A DNA stretch of 64,000 nt from Seohaeicola sp024304985 (lineage in GTDB: Bacteria > Pseudomonadota > Alphaproteobacteria > Rhodobacterales > Rhodobacteraceae): contig NZ_JARAMP010000012.1 of assembly GCF_028802875.1 (NCBI RefSeq), positions 1 through 64,000 on the forward strand, read 5' to 3'. The notes below the pieces were generated by a model. That model was given only the letters and a program-made list of their open reading frames with translations. It was not told where the DNA came from and made no database searches. How positions within the stretch are numbered: the first letter of the stretch is position 1; each line of letters begins with the position of its first letter. A program made the position numbers and the translations under genes. Positions 9,317-17,021 of the stretch are shown piece after piece.

Positions 9317-9342
9317 TTGCCTAACTAACAACTGTTAGGCAA
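9317..9342. promoter_or_regulatory. Operator palindrome upstream of the tetR-carboxylase operon
   Basis: Nine-base arms TTGCCTAAC (9317-9325) and GTTAGGCAA (9334-9342) form an inverted repeat. Inside it, 9325-9338 reads CTAAC-aact-GTTAG, matching the motif found at other promoters in this window (37563, 46133, 59114). It lies 20-45 bp upstream of the tetR start codon. Binding by a TetR protein is inferred. Confidence 0.8.
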
Positions 9343-9440
9343 TTGGTGCCAATGAGTCAATCGCCCCGAACGTGTTGGATTGGAACTTGTGGCAAATTCC
9401 GTCCGGGTAATCGTCATACGGCCGCCCGGAAATGTCAGTC

Positions 9441-9474
9441 GCCCGCCAAGGCCCGAAAACGTGGCTTGGCGGGC
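9441..9474 (-). terminator. Hairpin just downstream of the thiolase-SDR operon
   Basis: A perfect 10-bp stem, GCCCGCCAAG (9441-9450) with CTTGGCGGGC (9465-9474), lies 5 bp past the SDR stop codon in the direction of transcription. No long U-run follows on the minus strand, so it may stabilise the mRNA or act as an imperfect terminator. Confidence 0.55.
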
Positions 9475-9479
9475 TTGGG

Positions 9480-10310
9480 TCAGATCGTGAAGCCGCCGCC
9501 GCAAATGATATGCTGACCCGAAATGAAGTTCGATTCGGGCGTACAGAACAAATAGACCGCGCCGGCCGCCTCTTGCGGGGTGCCGACCCGGCCCAGCGGG
9601 ATCATACGTTCCATCTGGGACAGAAGATCGGGGTTCACGCCGACCTTGATTTCGCGGTCTTCCACCTTGATTGTGCTGTCGCCCGCGGCGCTGCCTTCGG
9701 TCAGCCGCGTGCGGATCGGGCCAAAGGCCACCGCGTTGACATTGACCTTGTAGCGCCCCCATTCCTTGGCCATCGTCCGGGTGACCCCCAAGATACCGGC
9801 CTTTGCGGCGGCATAGTTTATCTGCCCGGCATTGCCGCCGGTCCCCGCGATGGATGAGATATTCACCACCTTGCGGAACACTTCCTGCCCTGCAGCAGCC
9901 TCTTCTTTGGCCTTGGCGCTGATCACCGGCTGGGCGGCGCGCAGAATCCTGAAGGGCGCGGTCAGGTGAACGTCGATGATCGCCTGCCACTGTTCATCGG
10001 TCATCTTCTGAACGACGCTGTCCCAAGTGTAGCCGGCATTGTTCACGATGATGTCCAGTCCGCCAAAGCTCTCCACGCCCGTTTTGATGAAACGCTCGGC
10101 AAAACCGTCTGCTGTCACGCTGCCGGCGCAAACTACGGCCTCGCCACCCGCCGCACGAATGGCCTCGGCGGTGTCATTGGCCGGGTCGGCATCCAGATCG
10201 TTGACCACAACGCGCGCCCCTTCCGAGGCCAGCTTGAGCGCGATCTCGCGACCGATACCCCGGCCCGAACCGGAAACCAGCGCAACGCGCCCGTCAAGTT
10301 TTCCAGTCAT
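9480..10310 (-). CDS. Short-chain dehydrogenase/reductase (3-hydroxyacyl-CoA dehydrogenase-like)
   Basis: The 276-residue SDR has the NAD(P) motif GSGRGIG near residue 14, an Asp in VNDLDAD suggesting NAD(H) preference, NNAG near residue 91, and the catalytic Ser (NISS) and Tyr-x3-Lys (YAAAK). The C terminus FISGQHIICGGGFTI is typical of FabG-like enzymes. It follows the thiolase gene by 24 bp on the same strand. A natural role is oxidation of a 3-hydroxyacyl-CoA to the 3-oxoacyl-CoA cleaved by that thiolase. Confidence 0.88.
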   Translation of the reverse strand: MTGKLDGRVALVSGSGRGIGREIALKLASEGARVVVNDLDADPANDTAEAIRAAGGEAVVCAGSVTADGFAERFIKTGVESFGGLDIIVNNAGYTWDSVVQKMTDEQWQAIIDVHLTAPFRILRAAQPVISAKAKEEAAAGQEVFRKVVNISSIAGTGGNAGQINYAAAKAGILGVTRTMAKEWGRYKVNVNAVAFGPIRTRLTEGSAAGDSTIKVEDREIKVGVNPDLLSQMERMIPLGRVGTPQEAAGAVYLFCTPESNFISGQHIICGGGFTI

Positions 10311-10334
10311 GTTTTCTCCTCCCGATTGGTGCTG

Positions 10335-11519
10335 TCACGCTTTTTCATAAAGCGTGGTCACACAAGCTCCGCCGAGACCCAGATTATGCTGGAGCGCCAG
10401 CCGCGCGCCATCGACCTGCCGGGCGTCGGCCTGCCCGCGCAGCTGCTGGACTAGCTCGGTGCATTGGGCAAGGCCGGTCGCCCCGAGCGGATGCCCCTTG
10501 GACAACAGCCCGCCCGACGGATTAGTCACGTATTTGCCGCCATATGTGTTGTCGCCATCGTCGACGAATTTCGCCGCATCACCGCGACGGCAAAGGCCAA
10601 GCGCCTCATAGGTGATCAGCTCGTTATGGGCGAAACAGTCATGCAGTTCTACCACGTCCACATCCTGAGGCCCGATGCCCGCCGCCTCATAGACCTTATC
10701 CGCGGCACGTTTAGCCATCGAATAGCCGACGACCTCGCGCATGTCATGCGCGCCGAAAGTTTCCGGGCCGTCCGTCGTCATGGCCTGAGCGGCAATGCGG
10801 ACCGAGCTGTCCAGACCGTGCTTGTCGGCGAAGGCCTTGGAGCACACGATTGCCGCAGCGGCGCCACAGGTCGGCGGGCACGCCATCAGCTTGGTCATGA
10901 CGCCGGGCCAGACGACCTGCGCCGCCAACACGTCTTCTGGCGTCACTTCCTGCCGGAACAGCGCCACCGGGTTCTTGGCCGCATGCCGACTGGCCTTGGC
11001 GCGGATTTTCGCGAAGGTTTCCAGCGTAGTGCCGAACTCTTCCATATGCGCTTTGCCCGCGCCGCCGAAATAGCGCAGCGCCAGCGGAATATCGGGATTG
11101 CTGATCAGAGCGTCTGTTTCTTCGTCGAACGCTGCAAACGGGCTGACCCGATCGTGGAACATCGCGCCGATTGCGCCGGGCTGCATCTGCTCGAACCCTA
11201 GTGCCAGAGCACATTCCACTGCGCCGCTTTCAACGGCCTGGCGGGCCAGGAACAGGGCAGACGAACCGGTCGAGCAGTTGTTGTTCACATTCAGAACCGG
11301 GATGCCGGTCATGCCGACTTGATACAAGGCCCGCTGGCCACAGGTGCTGTCGCCGTAGACATAGCCAACATAGGCCTGCTGAACCTTGTCATAATCCAGA
11401 CCCGCATCGGCCAGGGCAGAACGGGTGGCTGCGGTCGCCATCACGTCATAGCTATCAGATTTTCCCGGCTTCTGAAATGGGACCATCCCGACGCCGACGA
11501 CATAGGCTTTGTCTTTCAT
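10335..11519 (-). CDS. SCP2/lipid-transfer-type thiolase (acetyl-CoA acetyltransferase family)
   Basis: The 394-residue protein has a thiolase fold with the nucleophilic Cys in NNNCSTGSSAL (about residue 80), the catalytic His in SKGHPLGATG and a C-terminal Cys in GLGGACVTTLYE. These motifs fit the SCP-x/SCP2 thiolase branch, which accepts branched or sterol-side-chain 3-oxoacyl-CoAs and is sometimes aldolase-like. The ATG at 11519 is preferred to one at 11534 because GGGAGAGAG precedes it at good spacing. The operator-like motif at 11575 lies upstream. Confidence 0.9.
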   Translation of the reverse strand: MKDKAYVVGVGMVPFQKPGKSDSYDVMATAATRSALADAGLDYDKVQQAYVGYVYGDSTCGQRALYQVGMTGIPVLNVNNNCSTGSSALFLARQAVESGAVECALALGFEQMQPGAIGAMFHDRVSPFAAFDEETDALISNPDIPLALRYFGGAGKAHMEEFGTTLETFAKIRAKASRHAAKNPVALFRQEVTPEDVLAAQVVWPGVMTKLMACPPTCGAAAAIVCSKAFADKHGLDSSVRIAAQAMTTDGPETFGAHDMREVVGYSMAKRAADKVYEAAGIGPQDVDVVELHDCFAHNELITYEALGLCRRGDAAKFVDDGDNTYGGKYVTNPSGGLLSKGHPLGATGLAQCTELVQQLRGQADARQVDGARLALQHNLGLGGACVTTLYEKA

Positions 11520-11574
11520 TTCTCTCTCTCCCATGCTTGGTCTGGCTATTGTGAACGGGAAGCCATCTCAATTT

Positions 11575-11588
11575 CTAACATATGTTTG
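11575..11588. promoter_or_regulatory. Asymmetric operator motif upstream of the thiolase-SDR operon
   Basis: The sequence CTAAC-atat-GTTTG is embedded in TTTCTAACATATGTTTG followed by ATTTTAG. The same extended element occurs at 31124. It lies 56 bp upstream of the thiolase start. The right half differs from the symmetric consensus by one base (GTTTG for GTTAG). The 263-bp intergenic region (11535-11797) also serves the divergent hexapeptide gene. Confidence 0.72.
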
Positions 11589-11797
11589 ATTTTAGCGCTT
11601 AGCCTAGATAACTGTCAACATAGCTAAACCGTGATTTAGGGCGCTTGCGTCATTTGCTAACACATGACTGATTTTCGTGATCGCGCGTTCCGGAAGCCAA
11701 CACCTGTCAGGCTTTCGGGTCCCGACTGGACGGTCGATGAGCGTTTGACGTCTGGTTCCGGTAACCAGTGGTTCCCAACCCACAAAAAGGAGAGATA

Positions 11798-12418
11798 ATG
11801 GCGTATTGTTATGAATTCAAAGGGTTCGTTCCCGTTGTGCCCGAGGATACATATGTCCATCCTCAGGCGGTTCTGATCGGAAATGTCATCCTGGGTCATG
11901 GGTGCTATATCGGACCCGGAGCAAGCCTGCGGGGCGATTTCGGCAGGATCGTGATCGGGGATGGCGCCAATGTGCAGGACAACTGCATCATCCATTCTTT
12001 TCCCGGCCGCGACGCAGTGGTGGACACCGACGGTCATATCGGCCACGGCGCTATCCTGCACGGTTGCACAGTGGGGCGGAACGCCTTGGTCGGGATGAAT
12101 GCCGTCATCATGGATGGCGTGCAGCTTGGTGCGGAATCAATCGTTGGCGCGCAGGCGTTCGTGCGGGGCGAAACGATAGTTCCACCGCGCTCGATGGTGG
12201 TCGGATCGCCGGCAAGGGTGATCCGCGACGTCACCGAGAAGGAAGTCGCTTGGAAAACACGCGGAACTGCCGAGTATCAGCAACTCGCCCGCGACTGTCT
12301 GGCCGAATTGAAGCCCGTCGAGCCGCTTAAGGCGGTCGAGACCGACAGGCCGGAGATGACTACCTCCGACGTCGTTTCCATTCAAGAGGCGCGGCAGAAG
12401 CCATCCTCATTTGTCTAA
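11798..12418 (+). CDS. Hexapeptide-repeat protein of the gamma-carbonic anhydrase / PaaY-CaiE family
   Basis: The 206-residue protein is a left-handed beta-helix built from hexapeptide repeats (IGNVILG, IGPGASLRG, VGRNALVGMN, LGAESIVGAQ). The metal-binding histidines of gamma-class carbonic anhydrases are visible in CIIHSF and GHIGHGAILHG. PaaY relatives are linked to phenylacetyl-CoA catabolism, where they act as thioesterases or carbonic anhydrases. Start: AAAGGAGAG lies before the ATG at 11798. It stands alone between two minus-strand operons; supplying bicarbonate to the neighbouring carboxylases is an attractive but unproven role. The C-terminal ~35 residues are divergent. Confidence 0.85.
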   Translation: MAYCYEFKGFVPVVPEDTYVHPQAVLIGNVILGHGCYIGPGASLRGDFGRIVIGDGANVQDNCIIHSFPGRDAVVDTDGHIGHGAILHGCTVGRNALVGMNAVIMDGVQLGAESIVGAQAFVRGETIVPPRSMVVGSPARVIRDVTEKEVAWKTRGTAEYQQLARDCLAELKPVEPLKAVETDRPEMTTSDVVSIQEARQKPSSFV

Positions 12419-12525
12419 AACCGGAAAGGGGCGGGTTTTCTCGCGCCTCGAAAGCGCCAGATGGTATCGCGTTGGTGCGGAACGGCACCTAAGTAACGCG
12501 GTGCGCCGCCCTGCCCTTCAGGCCG

Positions 12526-14133
12526 TCACAGCCGGAATATCCCGTAATGCGGATCGTCAATAGGTGCGTTCAGCGAGGCGGAGATCGACATGCCGAGCGC
12601 GTTGCGCGTGTCCGCCGGGTCGAGGATACCGTCATCCCACAACTCCGAGGTCGAGGTATAGGCCTCGACGTCGCGCCTGAACTTCTCCAGCACCGGGTCG
12701 CGGATTGCAGCGATTTCCGCTTCGGTCAGTTGCTTGCCTTCGCGTTCAAGCTGCCGGATCTTGACGTCGGCCATGGTGTTGGCGGCCTGATCCGCCCCCA
12801 TGACGCCGATTTCCGCCTGCGGCCACATGAACAGCGTCCGCGCATCCCAGGCCCGCCCGCACATGCCGTAATTACCGGCCCCGTAGGACGCATTGGCAAT
12901 CACGGTGAACTTGGGCACGACCGAGCCGCCCTGCGCCATCAGCATCTTGGCGCCGTCCTTGGCGATGCCACGTTCCTCGTATTCGCGGCCGACCATGTAG
13001 CCGGTGATGTTCTGAAAAAAGACCAGTGGCGTACGGTTCTGGTTGCATAGCTGCATGAAATGCGCCGCTTTAAGCGAGCTGTCGTTGAACAGCACCCCGT
13101 TGTTGGCGAGGATGCCCACTTTGTAGCCCCAGATGTGGGCAAAACCGCAAATCATCGTGGTTCCGTAATCCGGCTGGTATTCGTGAAACCGCGAACCGTC
13201 CACGATTCGGGCAAGAACCTCGCGCATGTCGAACTGGGTCTTCCGGTCCTTGGGGATGATCCCGTAAAGTTCCTTGGGATCGTAATAGGGCTCCTCATGC
13301 GCCGCCGTTTCTATGATGGTTTTTGGCATACGCTTCCACTGACTGACAATCTCGCGCGCCAGTGCAAAGGCATGCTGTTCTGTGGCGGCGCGATAATCTC
13401 CCGTCCCCGAGACAGAGGTGTGCATCACCGCTCCGCCAAGCTCCTGCACGCCGACCTCTTCGCCGGTGGCCGCCTTGACCAGCGGCGGACCGCCCAGAAA
13501 GATCGCCCCGGTGCCCTCGATGATGATGTTGTAATCGCTCAGCGTCGGCACATAGGCGCCGCCCGCGGTGCAATGCCCGCCAACGATGGCAATTTGCGGT
13601 ATATTGGCCTGGCTCAGCTTGACCTGGTTGCGAAACACCCGGCCGCCCAGATAGCGGTCGGGAAACACGCCGTGTTGCAGCGGCAGGAAGCCCCCGGCGC
13701 TATCGCAGATATGGACGACCGGCAAACGGTTTTCCAATGCGACATCCAGAAGCCGCACGATCTTTTTGACGGTATGCGGATACCAGGCACCACCCTTGAC
13801 GCTGGCATCGTTGGCGTGGATGGCCACCTCGCGGCCCTGCACGATGCCGATGCCCGTCACCACGGCGGCACCGGGCACGGCGCCATCATATTCGCGGCAG
13901 GCGGCCAGCGTCGAGAATTCAAGAAACGGCGTGCCCGGATCGAGCAGCAGCTTCAACCGCTCGCGCACGCCCAGTTTGTTCTGGCGTGCCAAGCGGTCGA
14001 TGTCCCGTTGGGGCCGCTCGAAACGCGCCGCATGCTGGCGGGCGTGAAACTCCTTCAGCCGTTCGGACATGGCGGCGAAATTGGCCTTGTAGTCGGCGGC
14101 ATTGGTGTCGATATGGCTTTCGATCCGGCGCAT
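12526..14133 (-). CDS. Biotin-dependent acyl-CoA carboxylase carboxyltransferase subunit (three-subunit type, copy 1)
   Basis: The 535-residue carboxyltransferase has both oxyanion-hole halves: DSAGGFLPLQ and GGHCTAGGAYVPTLSD in the N half, NNGVLFNDSSLKAAHF and ASYGAGNYGMCGR in the C half. It is the last gene of a BC-BCCP-CT cluster (transcribed 16108 to 12526), 2 bp after the BCCP stop. It is paralogous to the subunit at 19039-20634, sharing the MRRxExHI start and GGRVFRNQ loop. That loop differs from the one in the two fused-alpha systems, so substrate range may differ. Confidence 0.92.
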   Translation of the reverse strand: MRRIESHIDTNAADYKANFAAMSERLKEFHARQHAARFERPQRDIDRLARQNKLGVRERLKLLLDPGTPFLEFSTLAACREYDGAVPGAAVVTGIGIVQGREVAIHANDASVKGGAWYPHTVKKIVRLLDVALENRLPVVHICDSAGGFLPLQHGVFPDRYLGGRVFRNQVKLSQANIPQIAIVGGHCTAGGAYVPTLSDYNIIIEGTGAIFLGGPPLVKAATGEEVGVQELGGAVMHTSVSGTGDYRAATEQHAFALAREIVSQWKRMPKTIIETAAHEEPYYDPKELYGIIPKDRKTQFDMREVLARIVDGSRFHEYQPDYGTTMICGFAHIWGYKVGILANNGVLFNDSSLKAAHFMQLCNQNRTPLVFFQNITGYMVGREYEERGIAKDGAKMLMAQGGSVVPKFTVIANASYGAGNYGMCGRAWDARTLFMWPQAEIGVMGADQAANTMADVKIRQLEREGKQLTEAEIAAIRDPVLEKFRRDVEAYTSTSELWDDGILDPADTRNALGMSISASLNAPIDDPHYGIFRL

Positions 14134-14135
14134 TG

Positions 14136-14639
14136 TCAGTCCTCCTGCGGGGTCAGTTGGGCAAGGACGGCCTTCAGGCCGAAACTGTCACCCGCGGTAA
14201 AAGGCATTTCGGCAACCACACCGTCGCGCGGCGCGGTCAGGGTGGTTTCAAGCTTCATGCTTTCGATGACCAGAAGCGGCTGGCCTTCTGTAACGGTGTC
14301 TCCGGGCTTAACCGCCACCGAAACGACGACCCCCGGCATCGGCGCCAACAGTCGATCACCCCCTGCAGCGCCCTCCCTGCCGGCAAGCCGGTCGTCGGGA
14401 TCGACCCTCCCAACCTCGAAGGTGCGCCCGTTCAAATGTATGAAGGTAGATTCCGATCCGACCGCCAGCCGCAACTCATGCGCCCGCCCCCCGGTCCGCA
14501 GCACATGTGCGCCCGGCGCCCCGGTCGGGTCCAGTTGGCAGGGAACTGCGCCATCTGGCATGTTCAGGACAAAGCGGCTGCCATCATGGGTTAGCCAGCA
14601 TTCGGCCTCATGGCCGGCGATCATGAATATTCTGCGCAT
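14136..14639 (-). CDS. Stand-alone BT/BCCP subunit of acyl-CoA carboxylase (copy 1)
   Basis: The 167-residue protein carries a C-terminal biotinyl domain with ESMKLE (Lys129) and MPGVVVSVAVKPGD. An N-terminal beta-rich region of ~90 residues (FIHLNGRTFEVGRV) corresponds to the BT domain that docks alpha to beta in propionyl/methylcrotonyl carboxylases. The alpha subunit is therefore split exactly after the biotin carboxylase domain. The start at 14639 overlaps the upstream stop as ATGA; an upstream in-frame Met at 14651 is less likely. Confidence 0.9.
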   Translation of the reverse strand: MRRIFMIAGHEAECWLTHDGSRFVLNMPDGAVPCQLDPTGAPGAHVLRTGGRAHELRLAVGSESTFIHLNGRTFEVGRVDPDDRLAGREGAAGGDRLLAPMPGVVVSVAVKPGDTVTEGQPLLVIESMKLETTLTAPRDGVVAEMPFTAGDSFGLKAVLAQLTPQED

Positions 14640-16108
14640 CAGTTTCTCCACCCGCCCATCTTGCGGTGCATTTCGGGTATCTGCATCACGTCGGTCACCA
14701 GACGTTGATCAGACAGGGCCGCCGCCGCCATAAGCAGGGTGGATACATCCTCGCCCGGCGCGGTCAGCACATCCGCCTGTTCGGCTAGAAACCCGGTTGA
14801 AACATCGCCCGACGCAAAATCGGGATGTGCAAGGATCGCGTCCAGATAGCCGGTGTTGGTCGTCACCCCGAGGATGACGTAATTCTGCACGGCGTTCCGC
14901 GCACGGGCGATGGCCTGTGCGCGATCTGCCCCATGCACGATCAGTTTGGACAGCATCGGGTCGAAATCGGTCGTGACCTTGCCGCCGTCCAGAATGCCGC
15001 TGTCTACCCGGACGCCCTCGCCTTGGGGTTCGTCCAGCAGCAGGATATCCCCAATCGCGGGCCGGAAATCGGCCGTCGCGTCCTCGGCACAGATGCGCAG
15101 CTCGATCGAATGGCCGGTCTGCCGAATATCCGGCTGCGCCGCGCTCAGCCCCTCGCCCGCCGCGATGCGCAACTGTTCGGCGACCAGATCGAAGCCCGTC
15201 ACCATCTCGGTCACCGGATGTTCGACCTGGAGGCGGGTGTTCATTTCGAGAAAGTAGAAGGCCCCGTCCTGCGCATAGATGAACTCGACGGTTCCGGCAC
15301 CCCGATAGTTGACGGCGCGCGCAATTCCGGCGGCGGTTTCGCAGATTTCCAGACGTTGCTCGGGCGAGAGCGCGGGCGAGGGCGTTTCCTCGATGATCTT
15401 CTGGAACCGGCGCTGGATCGAGCATTCCCGCTCCCAGAAATGCACCACGTTGCCCTGTCCGTCGCCCATCACCTGCACCTCGATATGGCGCGGGCGCTCG
15501 ATATAGCGTTCGACGAACAGACGACCGTCGCCGAAGTACCGCTGGCCTTCGCGGCGGGCGGTTTCGATCTCGGTTTTCAACGTGCTGTCCTCGCGCACGA
15601 TGCGCATCCCCTTACCGCCGCCGCCCGCCGAGGGTTTGATGAGAAGCGGATAGCCCAGGGTGCGGGCGCGTTCGACGAATGTCGTGGGGTCGTCATCCTC
15701 GATCGCCGAGGGGGCGACGGGAAAGCCGCGCTTTTCCACAAAGGCGCGCGCGCGGACCTTGTCGCCCATTAGGTCGATGACCTCGGAGGTCGGGCCGACA
15801 AATGTCACACCGGCCTCTTCCAGCGCCGCGACGAAACCGGCATTCTCCGACAGAAAGCCGTAGCCGGGATGCACCGCATTAGCTCCGATCTTTCTTGCGG
15901 CCGCAACGATCTGCGAAATATCGAGATAAGCCGCTACAGGCGTTGGGCCGTCGATCATCACAACCTCATCCGCGATCAGATGGGCCGGCCCCTCTTGTTC
16001 GGCGACGTGGCGCAACACAGCCGTTGCAAGGCCGCGGGCCTTGGCGGTGCGCAACACGCGCGCCGCGATTTCACCCCGATTGGCGACCAGGAGTTTTGAA
16101 ATAGTCAT
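14639..16108 (-). CDS. Biotin carboxylase subunit (three-subunit acyl-CoA carboxylase, copy 1)
   Basis: The 489-residue ATP-grasp enzyme carboxylates the biotin of the neighbouring BCCP. Motifs: KLLVANRGEIAARV, HPGYGFLSENAG, ATP loop SAGGGGKGMR, EMNTRLQVEHPVTEM. It ends after the biotin carboxylase C domain with no fused BCCP. About 1.1 kb of its coding sequence (14781-15879) is nearly identical at DNA level to the copy at 21143-22615, while the first ~90 residues (about 15 differences) and last ~47 residues (about half different) have diverged. The ATG at 16108 starts MTISKLLVANRGE. Confidence 0.95.
   Translation of the reverse strand: MTISKLLVANRGEIAARVLRTAKARGLATAVLRHVAEQEGPAHLIADEVVMIDGPTPVAAYLDISQIVAAARKIGANAVHPGYGFLSENAGFVAALEEAGVTFVGPTSEVIDLMGDKVRARAFVEKRGFPVAPSAIEDDDPTTFVERARTLGYPLLIKPSAGGGGKGMRIVREDSTLKTEIETARREGQRYFGDGRLFVERYIERPRHIEVQVMGDGQGNVVHFWERECSIQRRFQKIIEETPSPALSPEQRLEICETAAGIARAVNYRGAGTVEFIYAQDGAFYFLEMNTRLQVEHPVTEMVTGFDLVAEQLRIAAGEGLSAAQPDIRQTGHSIELRICAEDATADFRPAIGDILLLDEPQGEGVRVDSGILDGGKVTTDFDPMLSKLIVHGADRAQAIARARNAVQNYVILGVTTNTGYLDAILAHPDFASGDVSTGFLAEQADVLTAPGEDVSTLLMAAAALSDQRLVTDVMQIPEMHRKMGGWRN
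14781..15879. repeat. 1.1-kb near-identical tract, copy 1 (partner 21288-22386)
   Basis: Bases 14781-15879 match 21288-22386 at a constant offset of 6507. The one mismatch noticed is near 14829 (gtgcaagg versus gtgcgagg). Antisense reading frames across the tract are also identical in more than one frame, confirming nucleotide identity rather than only protein similarity. Identity ends abruptly at both sides inside the coding sequence. Confidence 0.93.
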
Positions 16109-16135
16109 GGTATTTTCCTCTTGTTCGGGTCCGAG

Positions 16136-16179
16136 GCGTTCAGCCCGTCGCGCGCGGCCAGGTCGGCCGGCACGGGAAT
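16136..16179 (-). pseudogene. Remnant of an atuA C-terminal end
   Basis: Forty-four bases match 29298-29341 in the intact atuA gene with about three differences. On the minus strand they encode IPVPADLAARDGLNA, the same fifteen residues found near the AtuA C terminus. No other part of atuA remains. The fragment sits ~30 bp upstream of the biotin carboxylase start, where in the intact operon seven transporter, ligase and atuA genes would stand. This indicates a large internal deletion. Confidence 0.82.
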
Positions 16180-16436
16180 AAGGCACGCTCGCGCTCTCTG
16201 GTCAGAACGATCACCCGACATGCGCTGTGGCCTTAGGCAGCACGCATGGTGGCCATGATCCCGTCTTTCATCTCTAGGCTGAGAGCATTTCGGTTGTAGG
16301 GACGTCGTATTAGCGGTTTCATCGCCGCGTCCCTGCGACCGGACTATGCCTTCACCCATTTTCGAAACGCCCCCGCATTGTTCGTCCACCATGCTTATCA
16401 ACGTCAGGTCGTGAAAGGCGTGGTTCGATCTATTTT

Positions 16437-16450
16437 CTAACAGATGTTTG
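16437..16450. promoter_or_regulatory. Operator-like motif in the collapsed atuA/dehydrogenase junction
   Basis: CTAAC-agat-GTTTG is followed by ATTATGGTCAACACTCCAGA, closely matching 31124 onward (CTAAC-atat-GTTTG, then ATTTTGGTCAACACTGCAGA). It sits at the same distance from a dehydrogenase-like start codon as in the intact copy. It could still control the carboxylase genes at 12526-16108, since their start is ~330 bp away. Confidence 0.68.
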
Positions 16451-16495
16451 ATTATGGTCAACACTCCAGACTATTAATACTTGGAGGATGAAGAA

Positions 16496-16699
16496 ATGGC
16501 AAATCAGGTTGAGGCTGTGGCAGCTGATCTCGAAGCCATCAGGGCGCACTATTTTACCGATGAACGACGTCAGATCGTCTATCACGTGGATTGGGTGTCA
16601 TGCAGGACGCTGCATCCCCGATCCGCGGCACCTGACAGTGACTGCGGCCTGCCCGCCCGTGGACGCCTGTGCCGCCCGGGGTTAGAAGGCAGTTCTTGA
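16496..16699 (+). pseudogene. Truncated acyl-CoA dehydrogenase N-terminus
   Basis: From the ATG at 16496 the first ~42 residues align with the dehydrogenase at 31194 (AVAADLEAIRAHY against AIAADLAAIRANY, then RRQIVYHVDWVS against QRQIVDHVARVS), with one codon missing. The frame then enters unrelated sequence and stops at 16699 after 67 codons. The leader (GGAGGATGAAGAA before the ATG) is also conserved. With the operator at 16437 and the atuA fragment at 16136 it forms a degenerate second copy of the 29.3-31.3 kb junction. Confidence 0.85.
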
Positions 16700-17021
16700 A
16701 GTCCGATCCGATCCTGACCACGAGTAGCACGAGGACATTGTCCAGTTTTCGGGCGGGGGCTTCGATGTCCGGGATACTGGGATAGATAGCTTCGTCCAGC
16801 GCTTCGACCGCCCTGGGAAGAAATCAGTCCCGCAGACCCGCAAATCAAAGGCAGAAACGTTAGTGGAGCCAGCGCTCGTGTTCTGCGCCGGCGGCTAATG
16901 TGGTTCACCCTGAACAACTCTTATTCCACTGTTCTTGCGAGATAGGGCGTGGATTTCCTCAGGTTTAGGATGTAGCGTTTGATATTATTGCGGCCGGAGC
17001 CCTGCAATTTCGAGCTGCGAT
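16700..17021. other. Non-coding stretch without recognisable genes
   Basis: About 320 bp lie between the truncated dehydrogenase and the IS5-type transposase remnant. Short open frames exist on both strands but none resembles a known family or has a convincing ribosome site. It probably consists of decayed DNA from insertion and deletion events. Confidence 0.6.

Noticed and set aside
11657..11670. Possible further operator, CTAAC-acat-GACTG, upstream of the hexapeptide gene
   Set aside because: Only the left half matches; the right half differs at two of five bases, so it was not counted in the motif set.
13060..14733. 557-codon plus-strand frame across the carboxyltransferase and BCCP genes
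   Set aside because: It is antisense to two genes with full motif sets; long antisense frames are common in GC-rich DNA. The translation has no recognisable domain.
14825..15772. 315-codon antisense open frame inside a biotin carboxylase gene, repeated almost exactly at 21332-22279
   Set aside because: It exists twice only because the underlying DNA is the near-identical tract. It is antisense to a strong coding gene, has no family similarity and no ribosome site.
16105..16464. 119-codon minus-strand frame upstream of the biotin carboxylase gene
   Set aside because: Only a stretch of about fifteen residues is meaningful (the atuA remnant); the rest is non-coding scar sequence.
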